Under the pieces are notes generated by a model that did no database searches, had not been told where the DNA came from, and was given only the letters and a program-made list of their open reading frames with translations. From positions 1-5,449 of the forward strand of contig CAYLWV010000089.1 in the NCBI GenBank assembly GCA_964387485.1: DNA of 5,449 bases. Direction: 5' to 3'. This document shows, piece by piece, positions 5,317 through 5,449 of this stretch (its first letter is position 1; every line of letters begins with the position of its first letter). A program made the position numbers and the translations under genes. Source of the DNA: Fluviibacter sp964387485 (lineage in GTDB: Bacteria > Pseudomonadota > Gammaproteobacteria > Burkholderiales > Rhodocyclaceae).

Positions 5317-5354
5317 ATCATATTTTCCGAGAGTCTCACTAGATGAGCCTCTCG
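5317..5354 (-). promoter_or_regulatory. Putative promoter -10 with adjacent interrupted dyad
   Basis: On the minus strand, TATGAT (5322-5317) matches five of six -10 consensus bases and lies about 47 bases before the ATG of the 40-aa gene. No good -35 is found 16-19 bp upstream. Instead that position falls within a 27-bp dyad (5328-5354): CGAGAG with CTCTCG as outer arms (6 bp), one mismatch, CTCA with TGAG as inner arms (4 bp), and a 5-base centre CTAGA. A poor -35 covered by a symmetric site is what a regulated promoter would look like; activator or repressor binding is inferred. If transcription starts further upstream, the same dyad would form an RNA hairpin. Confidence 0.4.
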
Positions 5355-5360
5355 ATCCAT

Positions 5361-5396
5361 GGATCAAAATAAAAACGGCCTCCCGAAGGAGGCCGT
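5361..5396 (-). terminator. Rho-independent terminator of the tRNA gene
   Basis: On the minus strand, ACGGCCTCC and GGAGGCCGT form a perfect 9-bp stem (5396-5388 and 5383-5375) closed by a TTCG tetraloop. TTTTATTTT follows directly. This is a textbook intrinsic terminator, 7 bases after the tRNA CCA end. It isolates the tRNA transcript from the downstream 40-aa peptide gene. Confidence 0.93.
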
Positions 5397-5403
5397 CGAA
5401 TGC

Positions 5404-5449
5404 TGGTGGTGATGGGCAGAATTGAACTGCCGACCTATGGGTTATGAAT
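5404..5449 (-). tRNA. Partial tRNA with CAT anticodon, probably elongator tRNA-Met
   Basis: Only the 3' part of the tRNA lies in the window. Read on the minus strand, it has the anticodon loop TTCATAA (5448-5442; anticodon CAT at 5446-5444), the 3' anticodon stem CCCAT, and the variable loop AGGTC. The T arm is GGCAG-TTCAATT-CTGCC (5431-5415), followed by the acceptor strand CATCACC, discriminator A and an encoded CCA (5406-5404). The acceptor 3' strand ends in C72 and would pair normally with GGTGATG. The initiator tRNA has an unpaired position 1-72, so an elongator is favoured, though the 5' end is unseen. A CAT anticodon could also belong to a lysidine-modified tRNA-Ile2; the missing half is needed to exclude this. 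Confidence 0.88.

Noticed and set aside
5148..5360. Longer 70-codon version of the small exported peptide gene
   Set aside because: It would place 30 mostly hydrophilic residues before the signal peptide and bury the strong AAGGAG site; the ATG at 5270 explains the sequence better.
5354..5365. 12-bp palindrome GATCCATGGATC next to the tRNA terminator T-tract
   Set aside because: It is short, overlaps the terminator tail and has no partner site; probably chance.

Overview
This window looks like a chromosomal segment of a gammaproteobacterium with roughly balanced to slightly GC-rich base composition. The selD-selU pair with its highly conserved motifs, the class I PPK2, and a tRNA with an encoded CCA end all fit that group. 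The genus cannot be settled from the sequence alone. There is no sign of insertion sequences, phage or CRISPR. The DNA is tightly packed and has no gene-free stretch above 300 bases.

The left three quarters is one co-directional minus-strand run of five genes. In transcription order they are a small exported EF-hand protein (4034-3771), an unrecognised exported protein (3744-3253), selD selenophosphate synthetase (3248-2214), selU/mnmH tRNA 2-selenouridine synthase (2214-1126), and a class I polyphosphate kinase 2 (1038-76). The first four are separated by 26 bp, 4 bp and a one-base TGATG stop/start overlap, so they read as an operon. The ppk2 gene follows after 87 bp and may have its own weak promoter. 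SelD makes selenophosphate and SelU uses it to replace sulfur with selenium at the wobble uridine of certain tRNAs, so these two form a complete functional pair. The link to the calcium-binding protein, the unknown exported protein and polyphosphate metabolism is positional only.

An 83-bp region (4035-4117) separates this operon from a divergent plus-strand pair. The first gene is a 125-aa secreted His/Cys-rich protein ending in a YRPPR-type tail, which resembles small copper-related periplasmic proteins. The second is a 175-aa four-helix membrane protein with a Met/His-rich C-terminal tail. Together they suggest metal handling, probably copper, but this is inference.

The right end holds a 40-codon minus-strand gene with a strong Shine-Dalgarno site. 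It encodes a signal peptide followed by only about 19 mature residues. Upstream of it is a 27-bp interrupted dyad, then the strong UUCG-loop terminator of a tRNA gene with a CAT anticodon (probably elongator Met), whose 5' half runs out of the window. The least explained items are the 40-aa exported peptide with its dyad, the unknown exported protein coupled to selD, and the His/Cys-rich plus membrane-protein pair.
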